From assembly GCF_027922305.1 (NCBI RefSeq), contig NZ_BSFK01000005.1, positions 1,100,073 to 1,164,072 on the forward strand: a stretch of DNA of 64,000 nt, written 5' to 3'. Positions 26,623 to 35,293 of this stretch are shown one piece after another. Within the stretch, counting starts at the first letter, position 1. Each line of letters starts with the position of its first letter. This DNA comes from Methylopila jiangsuensis. GTDB taxonomy: Bacteria > Pseudomonadota > Alphaproteobacteria > Rhizobiales > Methylopilaceae. The position numbers were made by a program, and so were the translations under genes. Under the pieces are notes generated by a model, which saw only the letters and a program-made list of their open reading frames with translations, searched no databases and had not been told where the DNA came from.

Positions 26623-27111
26623 ATGCGCCTCACCCGCTACACGGATTATTCGATCCGGACCCTGATCTATCTGGCCGCCCGGCCGGATCGCCTGTCGTCC
26701 ATATCTGAGATCGCAACGGCTTACGGGATCTCCCAGAACCATCTCATGAAGGTGGTGCACGAGCTTGGGAAAGCCGGCTACGTGGAGACGCTGCGCGGGC
26801 GCACCGGCGGCGTGCGGCTGGCGCGCCCCCCGGAGACCATCACCATCGGCGAGGTGGTGCGGCGCATGGAGGACGGGTTCGACCTGGTGGACTGTCCGAG
26901 TTGCCCCATCAACGGCGCCTGCGGCGTGCAGGGCGTGCTGGCGGAGGCGACGCGCGCCTTTCTGGCGGTGCTGGACCGGCGCACCCTCGCAAGCGTGACC
27001 GGCGGGCCGAACGGCCTGCGCGCGGTTCTCGCCGCGCTGAAGACGCCCCGGACGCTTGCGGCCGCCTCCGGCTGCGAGCGCGAGGCCGTGCCGGACGACG
27101 TGGCGGGCTGA
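26623..27111 (+). CDS. nsrR: Nitric oxide-sensing Rrf2-family repressor NsrR
   Basis: A 162-residue Rrf2 regulator: winged helix at the N-terminus (MRLTRYTDYSIRTLIYLA ... SQNHLMKVVHELGKAGYVETLRGRTGG) and the iron-sulfur cluster cysteines in CPSCPINGACG near residues 90-100. Spacing C-x2-C-x5-C fits NsrR. The cluster reacts with NO, releasing DNA. ATG 26623 is used; an upstream in-frame ATG at 26593 would overlap the operator. Divergent from trHb-hmp, and followed after 62 bp by an HPP-family gene that may be co-regulated. Confidence 0.93.
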   Translation: MRLTRYTDYSIRTLIYLAARPDRLSSISEIATAYGISQNHLMKVVHELGKAGYVETLRGRTGGVRLARPPETITIGEVVRRMEDGFDLVDCPSCPINGACGVQGVLAEATRAFLAVLDRRTLASVTGGPNGLRAVLAALKTPRTLAAASGCEREAVPDDVAG

Positions 27112-27173
27112 CGGCTCGCGACGCCCGTTCCCGAGGCGCGCGGTCCGGCCGCGCCTCCCATGAGAAGACGCCC

Positions 27174-28337
27174 ATGTCCGTCCTGCGACGCCTCATTCCC
27201 GATCTGCCCCGCTACAGCCGCAAGGAGCACGCCGCGTCCGCGGTCGGCGCCTTCGTCGGGATTCTGGCGACGGGGGTGATCTCGCATATGGCCGTGGGTG
27301 CCGGCGGCTGGAGCCTGCCGGCGCTGATCGCGCCCATGGGCGCGTCTTCGGTGCTGCTGTTCGCGGTGCCCGCGAGCCCGCTGGCGCAGCCCTGGTCGAT
27401 CATGGGCGGCAACGTGGTTTCGGCGCTGATCGGGGTGGCCGCGGCGCAGCTCATCCCCTCCCCGTTCCTCGCGGCCGCCGTCGCCGCCGGCCTCGCTATC
27501 GCGGCCATGATCGCGCTGCGCTGCCTGCATCCGCCGAGCGGCGCCGTGGCGCTGACCGCGGTGCTCGGCGGCGCGCCGGTGCATGATCTCGGCTTCGGCT
27601 TCGCGCTCTGGCCGGTGGCCGGCAACTCCGCGCTGCTGCTGGCCTCGGCGCTGGCCTTCAACGCGCTGGCCGGCCGGACCTATCCCCACCGTCCCGCGAA
27701 GCCGGCGACGAGCCGGCCGGGCGCGGCGCCGTCCGCGCGGGTGGGCGTCACCGACGAGGACCTCGACGCGGCGCTGGCCGAGACGGGCCAGGTGCTCGAC
27801 GTGGGCCGCCGCGATCTCGCCGAGCTGATGCGCCGGGCGCAGCTGCATGCGCTCGGCCGCCGCGCGCCCGCCGCCTCCTGCGGCGACGTCATGTCCCGCG
27901 ACGTGATCGCGGTGGCGCCGGGCGATTCCTTACGTGCGACCGCCGAGCTGATGCGGGAGCGGCGGCTGAAGGCCCTGCCCGTGACGGACGAATCCGCGCG
28001 GGTGGTGGGCATCGTCACCCAGAGCGACATGCTGGAGAAGGCGGTGTGGGACGCGCGCGGCCCCCGCCTCGGCTTCGGCCGCCGGATGGAGATCACGGCC
28101 AAGCGGCTCAAGGCGCCCTCATCGCGGGTAGAGGACATCATGACGTCGCCGGTGCGCACCCTGCGGCCCGAATCGCCGCTTTCGGACGCCGCGCCGCTGC
28201 TCACCGACGACGGCCTGCACCACCTGCCCGTGGTGGACGGCGACGGCCGCCTTGCGGGCATCCTCGCACAGACCGACCTGATCCTCGCCCTGCTCGCGGC
28301 CCGGAGCGGACCCGCCCCCCGACCTCTGGAGGCTTGA
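27174..28337 (+). CDS. HPP-family membrane protein with two CBS domains
   Basis: A 387-residue protein: an N-terminal HPP domain with four hydrophobic helices (about 20-165), including the signature LHPPSGAVALTAVLGG near residues 120-135, then a linker and a CBS pair (about 235-295 and 320-380; SCGDVMSRDVIAV, VEDIMTSPVRTL, HHLPVVDGDGRLAGI). Some HPP proteins of cyanobacteria and plastids carry nitrite. Together with NsrR and NO dioxygenase next to it, a nitrite or nitrate-related transport role is a reasonable inference, not shown here. CBS domains usually bind adenine nucleotides. Confidence 0.88.
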   Translation: MSVLRRLIPDLPRYSRKEHAASAVGAFVGILATGVISHMAVGAGGWSLPALIAPMGASSVLLFAVPASPLAQPWSIMGGNVVSALIGVAAAQLIPSPFLAAAVAAGLAIAAMIALRCLHPPSGAVALTAVLGGAPVHDLGFGFALWPVAGNSALLLASALAFNALAGRTYPHRPAKPATSRPGAAPSARVGVTDEDLDAALAETGQVLDVGRRDLAELMRRAQLHALGRRAPAASCGDVMSRDVIAVAPGDSLRATAELMRERRLKALPVTDESARVVGIVTQSDMLEKAVWDARGPRLGFGRRMEITAKRLKAPSSRVEDIMTSPVRTLRPESPLSDAAPLLTDDGLHHLPVVDGDGRLAGILAQTDLILALLAARSGPAPRPLEA

Positions 28338-28371
28338 ACCCGGCGCCGCGACGCGGGAATGCTCCCGCGTC

Positions 28372-29280
28372 ATGACCGCTTCGCCCCCCGCCGCGCCCGG
28401 ACGCCCAGCCTCTTCGCCACTCCCCGCGCTGGCCGCGGCGCTGGGGGCGCGCGACCTCCATTCCCCGGTCTCGTTCGGCCCGCTGGACGAGGCGTGGCGC
28501 CCGGTCTCCGCCCTCTGGGGCGAGGACCGCGCCGGCATGGCCCGCTTGCTGGAGAGCCAGCGCGCCTATTCGCCGGAGCTCGACGCCAAGGGGCAGTCCG
28601 CCTACCTGATCTCCGCCTACGCCCATGCTCTGGCGACTCCGGCGGCGGAGGCGATCGCAGGGTTCGGCCTGATGCCGGACATCGAGACCGAGCGGCTGGG
28701 CTATCGGCTGGAGGCCTATGCGAGCCGCTATCTCGACCGCGACATCCGGCTCGAACGGCTGCACCTGCGCGTCAGCGGCGCGCATTTCGCGACCGACGAT
28801 CCGCGCTGGGACGGCCATCCCCATGCGCTGCTTCTGCCCGACCGGGAGGCGCTGGCGGACCACGCCCGCGCCGCGCTCGAACGGCACATGGCCCCGCTGA
28901 TCCTGCGCCTCAACGCTTACAGCCGGCTGCCGGTCGCCGCGCTGTGGCGGCTCGTGGGCGATGCGCTGGCCTATGCGCTGCTGGAGGCCGGCCGCCGCCT
29001 TGGACGGGAGGATCAGGCCGTGGCCGACGCTTTGGCCGTCCTCAAACAACCGGGATCGCCGCTCGCCAACAAGGAGATGCGCTTCGTGGAGATCGCGCTC
29101 GTCGACGGCGGGACGCCCGGACGCGAACTGGCGCGCCAGCGCTTCCGCGCCCGCGGCGGCTGCTGCCGCTACTACACCGTCGGCGGCGGCGAGCTGTGCG
29201 GAACCTGCGTCCTGCGCAAGCCGAAGGACCTGCATGACAAGCTTGGGGAGTTGATGCGCGGGGAGCTCGGCGAAGCCTGA
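28372..29280 (+). CDS. FhuF-like siderophore-iron reductase
   Basis: A 302-residue protein of the FhuF family. The C-terminal motif GGCCRYYTVGGGELCGTC (near residues 259-276) gives the C-C-x10-C-x2-C arrangement that binds the [2Fe-2S] cluster used to reduce ferric siderophores in the cytoplasm. The N-terminal 250 residues resemble the ferric iron reductase domain. It follows the HPP gene by 34 bp in the same direction. No siderophore transport genes are in the window. Confidence 0.85.
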   Translation: MTASPPAAPGRPASSPLPALAAALGARDLHSPVSFGPLDEAWRPVSALWGEDRAGMARLLESQRAYSPELDAKGQSAYLISAYAHALATPAAEAIAGFGLMPDIETERLGYRLEAYASRYLDRDIRLERLHLRVSGAHFATDDPRWDGHPHALLLPDREALADHARAALERHMAPLILRLNAYSRLPVAALWRLVGDALAYALLEAGRRLGREDQAVADALAVLKQPGSPLANKEMRFVEIALVDGGTPGRELARQRFRARGGCCRYYTVGGGELCGTCVLRKPKDLHDKLGELMRGELGEA

Positions 29281-29317
29281 GGCTCGGCGCGGCTTCGGGT
29301 GCTGGCGGGCTGACGCC

Positions 29318-29503
29318 TCAGCCGCGGACCAGCCAGATCACGCCAAGCCCAAGCACGGCGGCCCCGAGGCCCACGCCGCGCAGGAGGACGTCCGGCGTGG
29401 CGAGGATGTTGGCGCAGGAGCGCTTCGCCGCGCCGGGGACGGCGGCGAACAGCACGCCCTCGATCACGAGCACGAGACCGAGGGCGACGAAGAAATCCGT
29501 CAT
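29318..29503 (-). CDS. DUF2065 small membrane protein (YjeT-like)
   Basis: A 61-residue protein with two membrane helices (FFVALGLVLVIEGVLFAAVPG and LLRGVGLGAAVLGLGVIWLV), the DUF2065 pattern. This family sits next to hflK-hflC in many proteobacteria. Its ATG overlaps the hflC stop by 4 bases, so it is coupled to hflC. Confidence 0.88.
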   Translation of the reverse strand: MTDFFVALGLVLVIEGVLFAAVPGAAKRSCANILATPDVLLRGVGLGAAVLGLGVIWLVRG

Positions 29504-30402
29504 TGACGGGGAGTGGCCGCGCCTGCGGCGGGAACCGCGCCTTCCGGCTGCTCGAAGAAGCGGAAGAACGGGCTCGACGGCGACAGCACCAGCCGGCCGC
29601 CGGTCTTCAGGCTCTTCTCATACGCCTCCATGGAGCGCGAGAAGGCGAAGAATTCCGGATTGGCGGCGTAGGCCTCGGCGAGGATGCGCGTCTTGTCGGC
29701 GTCGCCCTGACCGCGCATCACCTGCGCGTCGCGGTTGGCCTCGGCCTCGATGACCTGGGCGTCGCGGTCGGCGCGGGCGGTGATGCCCTGCGCCTGCTCG
29801 GCGCCGCGGGCGCGGATCTCGGCCGCCTCCTGCGCGCGTTCGGACTGCATGCGCTCGAACACCGCCTTGGAGTTCTGCTCCGGCAGGTCGGCGCGGCGGA
29901 TGCGCACGTCGACGATCTCGATGCCGAAACGGTCGGCCTCGCGGTTCGCCTGGTCGCGGATGCGGGCCATGATCTGGTCGCGCCGGTCGCGCACGATCTG
30001 CTGGAAGGTGGAGGAGCGGATCGCCTCCAGCAGCGCGTCGGTGAGCACGTTGGACAGGCGCGCGTTGGCCTGCTCGATGGTGCCCACCGCCTGCCGGAAC
30101 CGCAGCGGGTTCACGATGCGGTAGCGGGAGAAGGCGTCCACAACCAGACGCTTCTGGTCGTTGGCGGTGGCCTCGCGCTCCGGCAGGTCGAGATCGAGGA
30201 TGCGCTTGTCGATGCGGGTCACGCTCTCGATGAAGGGCAGCTTGGCGTGCAGGCCCGGCGTCGTCACCGTGTCCACCGGCTGGCCGAAGCGCAGCACGAT
30301 CGCCTGCTCCGTCTGGCTGACGGTGTAGAGCGCGCTGTAGCCGATAATGACGGCCGCAACCGCGAGGAAGGCGGCGACGCCGCCGAAGATGCTGCGGTTC
30401 AC
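29500..30402 (-). CDS. hflC: HflC, modulator of FtsH protease
   Basis: A 300-residue SPFH/prohibitin-domain protein with one N-terminal membrane helix (AAFLAVAAVIIGYSALYTV) and a long coiled coil rich in alanine and glutamate. Motifs include VSQTEQAIVLRFGQPVD and VDVRIRRADLPEQNSKAVFERMQSER. HflC and HflK form a large ring in the inner membrane that surrounds and regulates FtsH. GTG 30402 overlaps the hflK stop (GTGA). Confidence 0.96.
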   Translation of the reverse strand: MNRSIFGGVAAFLAVAAVIIGYSALYTVSQTEQAIVLRFGQPVDTVTTPGLHAKLPFIESVTRIDKRILDLDLPEREATANDQKRLVVDAFSRYRIVNPLRFRQAVGTIEQANARLSNVLTDALLEAIRSSTFQQIVRDRRDQIMARIRDQANREADRFGIEIVDVRIRRADLPEQNSKAVFERMQSERAQEAAEIRARGAEQAQGITARADRDAQVIEAEANRDAQVMRGQGDADKTRILAEAYAANPEFFAFSRSMEAYEKSLKTGGRLVLSPSSPFFRFFEQPEGAVPAAGAATPRQ

Positions 30403-31682
30403 TGGCCGCCTCCCGTCGTCACGGCGCCGCGGGGCGCCGGCTGACCGCCACGCTGCTGCTGGGCGGCGGCGCCGAGCTGGTCGAGCTGAAGCAGCGGCAC
30501 CACGCCCTGCCCCGCGGTCTTGGGGTCGATGATCACCTTCTCCGCGCCGCCGATCACCCGCTCCATGGTCTCGAGGAACATGCGCTCGCGGGTCACGTCC
30601 GGCGCCTTGCCGTACTCCGCCAGCACCTGGCTGAAGCGGGACGCCTGGCCCTGCGCCTCGGCGACCACCGCGGCGCGGTAGCCTTCGGCGCCCTGCAGCG
30701 TCTGCGCCGCCCGGCCGCGCGCCTCGGGCACGACCCGGTTTGCGTAGGCCTGCGCCTCGTTGGTGAGGCGGATGCGGTCCGCCTGCGCCGCCTGCACCTC
30801 GCGGAACGCGGCGATGACGTCGCCCGGAGGCGCGATCTTCTGAAGCTGCACCTGGGCGATGTCGATGCCGGACTGGTAGCTGTCGAGGGTCTTCTGCATC
30901 AGCTCGCGCACCGCCGCGGCGGTGACGGCGGCGGACTGCACGTCCTCGGGCTTGCGCACCGGCTCCACCGGCGGCGCGCCGGGGGTGGTCGGCGTGGCGC
31001 TGACGTCGGTTTCGGGCGTGCCCTCGGTCAGGATCTGCTGCAGGCGCGACCGGCCCACCACCTCGCGCATGGCGCTTTCGGCCACCGCCTTGATGGTGCT
31101 TTCCGGATTCTGCAGGTTGAACAGATAGTTCGCCGCGCCGCTCGGACGGCCCGCCGCCGGATCCGCCGGCTTGACCATCCAGACCACCGAGAAGTTGACG
31201 TCCACGATGTTCTCGTCGCCGGTCAGCATCAGGCTTTCCTGCGGCACCTCCCGGCTGGAGGCCCCGCGCACGCCCACGTTCGCGGCGGTGCGCATGCCGA
31301 TCTCGATCGAGTTCTGCGCCGTCACCTTGGGCGTCAGCACGGTCTCGATCGGATAGGGCAGATGGTAGTTCAGGCCGGGCTGGGTGGTGCGGTCGTAGGC
31401 GCCGAAGCGCAGCACGATGCCCTCCTCGTCCGCCTCGACCCGGTAGAAGCCGGACAGCGACCAGGCCACCACCGCCACCAGAGCCAGCACGAACACGCCC
31501 TTGCCGCCGGCGCCGCCGCCGGGGAGCACGCCCTTCAGCCGCTCCTGTCCGCGGCGGATCAGATCGTCCAGATCCGGCGGCGTGGGCCCCTGGGACTGGG
31601 GTCCCTGCCCCCACGGCCCGCCGGGCTTGTTTCCCCACGGGCCGCCGCCTCCGCCGCCGCCACTCTGGTTGCTCCAGGGCAT
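30399..31682 (-). CDS. hflK: HflK, modulator of FtsH protease
   Basis: A 427-residue partner of HflC: a glycine- and proline-rich N-terminal cytoplasmic tail (residues 1-40), a membrane helix (GVFVLALVAVVAWSLSGFY), and an SPFH domain (EGIVLRFGAYDRTTQPGLNYHLPYPIETV). An insertion rich in Thr, Ala and Pro near residues 205-235 (EGTPETDVSATPTTPGAPP) interrupts the usual SPFH domain. Followed directly by hflC. FolA lies upstream after 165 bp. Confidence 0.96.
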   Translation of the reverse strand: MPWSNQSGGGGGGGPWGNKPGGPWGQGPQSQGPTPPDLDDLIRRGQERLKGVLPGGGAGGKGVFVLALVAVVAWSLSGFYRVEADEEGIVLRFGAYDRTTQPGLNYHLPYPIETVLTPKVTAQNSIEIGMRTAANVGVRGASSREVPQESLMLTGDENIVDVNFSVVWMVKPADPAAGRPSGAANYLFNLQNPESTIKAVAESAMREVVGRSRLQQILTEGTPETDVSATPTTPGAPPVEPVRKPEDVQSAAVTAAAVRELMQKTLDSYQSGIDIAQVQLQKIAPPGDVIAAFREVQAAQADRIRLTNEAQAYANRVVPEARGRAAQTLQGAEGYRAAVVAEAQGQASRFSQVLAEYGKAPDVTRERMFLETMERVIGGAEKVIIDPKTAGQGVVPLLQLDQLGAAAQQQRGGQPAPRGAVTTGGGQ

Positions 31683-31847
31683 CGATCGTCCTTAAGTCGA
31701 GACGTCCCAAGGCCTTGGGCCGTCGGATGGGGGGTCATTCGCCGCTTATAGGCTGGCGCGGCCTCCCGTTCAACGTGAGGGCGCGCAAGCTTGGGGCAGG
31801 TGGCCCGGCGCGCGCGGAAAATCAATCCTTCGTCGCGCGCCGTTCGA

Positions 31848-32375
31848 TCACGTCCGCTTCAACCCGCGTTCGCGGACCAGATCCACGAAGGAGAACGGGA
31901 ACTCGTCGCGAGGCCCGGAGGGGTGATCCTCCCGCGCCGTCTCCCGCCACTGGGAGGCGTCGTACTCCGGAAACAGCACGTCGCCCTCGGGCAGAGCGTG
32001 CACCTCGGTCAGACGCATGCGCGCGGCCAGCGGCAGCGTGAGCGCGTAGATCTCGCCGCCGCCGGCGCTGACGATCTCGTCCGCGCCCATCTCCTCCGCC
32101 AGCGCCTCGGCGAGGCCGAGCGCGTCGGCGAGTTCATGCGCCACATGCACGCCCGGCTCGGAAAAGCCGCGGTCGCGGGTCAGCACGATGGTCTGGCGGC
32201 CGGGCAGCGGCCGGCCGATGGCGGCGTGGTTGCGGCGGCCCACGATCAGCGGCTTGCCCATGGTCAGCGCCTTGAAGCGCTTCAAGTCGCTCGACAGCTT
32301 CCAGGGCATGTCGTTGTCGCGGCCGATCACGCGGTTGCGCGCGACCGCCGCGACGATGACGAGGGGAACGCTCAC
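31848..32375 (-). CDS. folA: Dihydrofolate reductase
   Basis: A 175-residue enzyme that reduces dihydrofolate to tetrahydrofolate with NADPH. IGRDNDMPWKLSSDLKRFK carries the Trp and the active-site Asp; GRPLPGRQTIVLTRD and SAGGGEIYALTLP bind NADPH. The segment IVGRRNHAAIG differs from the common MGRxTWxSIG, since Trp is replaced by His. GTG 32375 overlaps the stop of the upstream small gene (GTGA), so the two are coupled. The thymidylate synthase gene, often adjacent, is here 4.5 kb away, separated by the lipid-glycosylation genes. Confidence 0.95.
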   Translation of the reverse strand: MSVPLVIVAAVARNRVIGRDNDMPWKLSSDLKRFKALTMGKPLIVGRRNHAAIGRPLPGRQTIVLTRDRGFSEPGVHVAHELADALGLAEALAEEMGADEIVSAGGGEIYALTLPLAARMRLTEVHALPEGDVLFPEYDASQWRETAREDHPSGPRDEFPFSFVDLVRERGLKRT

Positions 32376-32743
32376 TCGATCGGGCGGCCGCGCAGGCAGA
32401 GCGGCGTCCAGAGCTGCTGGACGGTGCGGGTGTCCTCCGCGCCGAGCGTCTCGATGGCGGCGTCGCCCTTGTCGTAGCGGTAGACGAAGCGCACGAGGCT
32501 GGGCTTGTCCCGGCCGATGTAGATGGTGGCCTGGCCGCACACCGCCTCCTCGCCGCCCGCGGAGCGGCGGCGGAAGTTCTCGAAGCCGAACCGCGCCGGC
32601 TTGCCGGCGTAGGCCGACTTCAGCTTGGCCCTGAGCGTCTGCTCGGTCTGCGCGTAGAGCTTGGGCGTGCTCTGGGCCAGGGCCGCCGTTCCGCCCACAG
32701 CCACACCCGCGACGACCAGCGCCGCTCCCATCATGATCCGCAT
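32372..32743 (-). CDS. Small secreted protein of unknown function
   Basis: A 123-residue protein with a signal peptide (MRIMMGAALVVAGVAVGGTAALA, cut before QSTPKLY) and a mature basic domain with two Cys (AVCGQATI ... TPLCLRGRPIE). Cys spacing suggests one disulfide in the periplasm. I do not recognise the family. Start ATG 32743 gives the clean signal peptide; the longer frame to 32800 adds a non-hydrophobic lead. It overlaps folA by 4 bases. Other alphaproteobacteria may have it as a conserved folA neighbour, which I cannot check. Confidence 0.75.
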   Translation of the reverse strand: MRIMMGAALVVAGVAVGGTAALAQSTPKLYAQTEQTLRAKLKSAYAGKPARFGFENFRRRSAGGEEAVCGQATIYIGRDKPSLVRFVYRYDKGDAAIETLGAEDTRTVQQLWTPLCLRGRPIE

Positions 32744-32990
32744 CGTCGAAGTCCCGTCCGCCGCAGCGTCTGTCCCATGGCGCGGCCCCGGAATCGCCAC
32801 GGGACCGCCTCACTTCCCTTCACGCCTACACCGTCCAGCCTCCCTTCGCCATGGGGGCGTCCGTGAGGACGGGCATGTGTTGCGCCGCGTCATCAAAGGG
32901 TCGCGCGCCCGACATCGCCGTTTCGCGACCGCCCGCCAAAGGTCGCATGCGGGAGCCGGCGGAGCAGAGCCGGCGCGGGCGGGGGCCGAC

Positions 32991-33578
32991 ATGACTCGAA
33001 TGCTCAAGGCGGGCTTGGCGGCGCTTATGGCGTGTCTCACGCCGCCTGCGGCCTACATCGGCTACATGCGGGCGACCGACAATTTCGGGGTGGTGGAGGC
33101 CGGCGCGGTCTATCGCTCCTGGCAGCCCAGCGCAGCCGATCTCGCCCGCTTCGCCGAAACCCACGGCCGTGGCTCCGTGATCAACCTGCGCGGCGCGGCG
33201 CCGGGCAAGGACTGGTACCAGGAGGAGAAGGCGGCGGCCGCCGCCAACGGACTCGTCCTGATCGACTTCAAGATGTCGGCGACCAAACCGCTGTCGCCCG
33301 AGCGCGCGCAGGCGCTGGTGACGCTGATCGCAAAGGCGCAGAAGCCGGTTCTGATCCACTGCAAGGCCGGCGCGGACCGTTCGGGCCTCGCGTCCGCGCT
33401 CTATCTTTACGCCCTAGGCGGCCAAGCGCCGGCCGAGGCGGGCCGCGCGCTCACCCTCGCCCACGGCCATTTCCCGTGGCTCGGCAGCACGACGGCGGCC
33501 ATGGGCCAAAGCTTTGACGCCTTTGTCGCCCAGCGTCATCTCGCCGACATACAAAACCGTGATCTAGCGCTACGCTGA
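32991..33578 (+). CDS. Dual-specificity/tyrosine phosphatase-like protein with N-terminal membrane anchor
   Basis: A 195-residue protein with a short N-terminal hydrophobic segment (LKAGLAALMACLTPPAAYIGY) and a cysteine phosphatase domain. The P-loop is HCKAGADRSG near residues 123-132 (HCx5RS), and the general-acid region precedes it (LIDFKMSATKPL). It is the first gene of a run of overlapping lipid-glycosylation genes, so its substrate may be a lipid phosphate, as for PTPMT1-like phosphatases, rather than a phosphoprotein. This is inference from context. ATG 32991. Confidence 0.8.
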   Translation: MTRMLKAGLAALMACLTPPAAYIGYMRATDNFGVVEAGAVYRSWQPSAADLARFAETHGRGSVINLRGAAPGKDWYQEEKAAAAANGLVLIDFKMSATKPLSPERAQALVTLIAKAQKPVLIHCKAGADRSGLASALYLYALGGQAPAEAGRALTLAHGHFPWLGSTTAAMGQSFDAFVAQRHLADIQNRDLALR

Positions 33579-35293
33579 ACGCCGCACCGCACCATCACGG
33601 ACCTACGCCCACGCGCCCGCATCCCGAAACGCCGCCGGCCGCCGACCTGTCGAAGGGCCCCCGCCACGCCCTGGCGCTGATCGCGCTCGTCCTGCTGACG
33701 CTGGCGGCGACGCTGCCGGGGCTGTTCGCCATCCCCCCCATCGACCGCGACGAGCCGCGCTTCGCACAGGCCTCGCGCCAGATGCTGGAAAGGGGCGACT
33801 TCGTCGACATCCGGCTGCAGCAGGAGGCCCGGCACAACAAGCCCGCCGGCGTCTACTGGCTGCAGGCCGCCTCCGTCGCCACGGCGGACGCGCTGGGCGT
33901 CCCCGACGCGGAGCGGACCATCGGCCTTTACCGCCTGCCCTCCTTCCTCGGCATGCTCGCGGCCGTGCTCGCCACCTATTGGGCCGGCCTCGCCATCATG
34001 GACCGGCGCGGGGCGCTGGCCGGCGCCGCCGGCTTCGCCGCCACGCTGATCGCCGCCGTCGAGGCGCGGCTCGCCACCACCGACGCCGCGTTGCTCGCAA
34101 CCGCGACGCTCGCCTTCGGCGCGCTGATCCGGATCTATCTCGCGACGCTCGCCCGCCGCGCCCCGCCCCTCGGCGTCACGCTGCTGTTCTGGGTCGCCGT
34201 CGGCGCCGGCGTGCTGATCAAGGGCCCGATCGTTCCGCTGATCGCGGGCTTCGCGATCGCGGCGCTCTGCCTCGCCGACCGCTCGCTTGCGCTGCTGAAG
34301 CGCCTCAACGCGGCGCTTGGCCTTGCGATCGTGGCGGCCATGGCCGCGCCGTGGCTGATCATGATCGGGCTGAAATCCGGCGGCGGCTTCTTCGTGGACA
34401 GCCTCGGCAAGGACCTGCTGCTGAAGGCCGCCGGCCCTCAGGAAAGCCACGGCGCGCCGCCCGGCGCCTTCTTCGTGGCGGCCTGGGGCACGTTCTGGCC
34501 GCTCGCCCCCTACTTCGCCGTGGCGGCGCCCGGCCTGTGGGCCGCGCGGCGGGAGCCGTGGGCGAAGGTCATCCTCGCCTGGGCCGTCCCCGCCTGGATC
34601 ATGTTCGAACTGGTGCCCACCAAGCTGCCGCACTACGTCATGCCGCTCTATCCGGCGCTGGCGCTGGCGGTGGGCTGGACCGCCGCCGACGGCCGCATGG
34701 CGATCGGCCGGCGTTGGGCCAAGGCGCTGATCCTGCTGGTCCCGTTCGGACCTCTGGCGCTCACCATCGGCTTCTCCTGGCTGATCTGGCGTCTCGATGG
34801 CGGCGCCAACCTGCCCTTCCTCATCGCCGGGGCGCTGGCCTTCGCGCTGGCGGCGGCGGCCGTTCCGCCGTTCTGGCGCGGTCGGGCGCTGGTCTCGCTG
34901 GTCGCGGCCTTCGCCGCCTCGGCGGTGATGACGGCGGCGGTGTTCGGCCTCGCGGCGCGGGATCTCGACGCGCTGTTCCCCATGAAGCGGCTCGCGGACA
35001 CGCTGCCCGCGCTCGGCTGCGCCGAGCCGCTCGCCGCCGTGGCGGGCTTCCGGGAGCCGAGCCTGATCCTGCTGACCCGCACGGACCTGATCCTGACCGA
35101 CGGCGCCGGCGCCGCGCGCTTCCTGAAGCAAGGCGGCTGCCGCGCGGCCTTCGTGGAGCGCCGCCAGCAGGCCGCCTTCGACAGCGCGCTTACAACTGAA
35201 GGCGTGACGCCCCGGCGGGTGGCGGAGGTCTCCGGCGTCGCCATCAACGGCGCAAAACACGTCTCCTACGTGGTCTATGGGGTCGCGCCATGA
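33575..35293 (+). CDS. ArnT-like glycosyltransferase family 39 membrane protein, non-canonical start
   Basis: A GT-C membrane glycosyltransferase of the ArnT/RgtA-D kind, which moves a sugar from a polyprenyl phosphate to lipid A or core on the periplasmic face. There are about a dozen helices. The catalytic loop after helix 1 is IDRDEPRFAQASRQMLERGD (33740 on). The first ATG in frame (33782) lies after this loop, so the real start must be upstream, yet there is no ATG, GTG or TTG before the in-frame stop at 33560. CTG 33575 overlaps the preceding stop (CTGA), mirroring the ATGA and GTGA couplings elsewhere here; CTG 33647 is the other option. With CTG 33575 the protein has 572 residues, near the ArnT length. 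Confidence 0.82.
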   Translation: MNAAPHHHGPTPTRPHPETPPAADLSKGPRHALALIALVLLTLAATLPGLFAIPPIDRDEPRFAQASRQMLERGDFVDIRLQQEARHNKPAGVYWLQAASVATADALGVPDAERTIGLYRLPSFLGMLAAVLATYWAGLAIMDRRGALAGAAGFAATLIAAVEARLATTDAALLATATLAFGALIRIYLATLARRAPPLGVTLLFWVAVGAGVLIKGPIVPLIAGFAIAALCLADRSLALLKRLNAALGLAIVAAMAAPWLIMIGLKSGGGFFVDSLGKDLLLKAAGPQESHGAPPGAFFVAAWGTFWPLAPYFAVAAPGLWAARREPWAKVILAWAVPAWIMFELVPTKLPHYVMPLYPALALAVGWTAADGRMAIGRRWAKALILLVPFGPLALTIGFSWLIWRLDGGANLPFLIAGALAFALAAAAVPPFWRGRALVSLVAAFAASAVMTAAVFGLAARDLDALFPMKRLADTLPALGCAEPLAAVAGFREPSLILLTRTDLILTDGAGAARFLKQGGCRAAFVERRQQAAFDSALTTEGVTPRRVAEVSGVAINGAKHVSYVVYGVAP

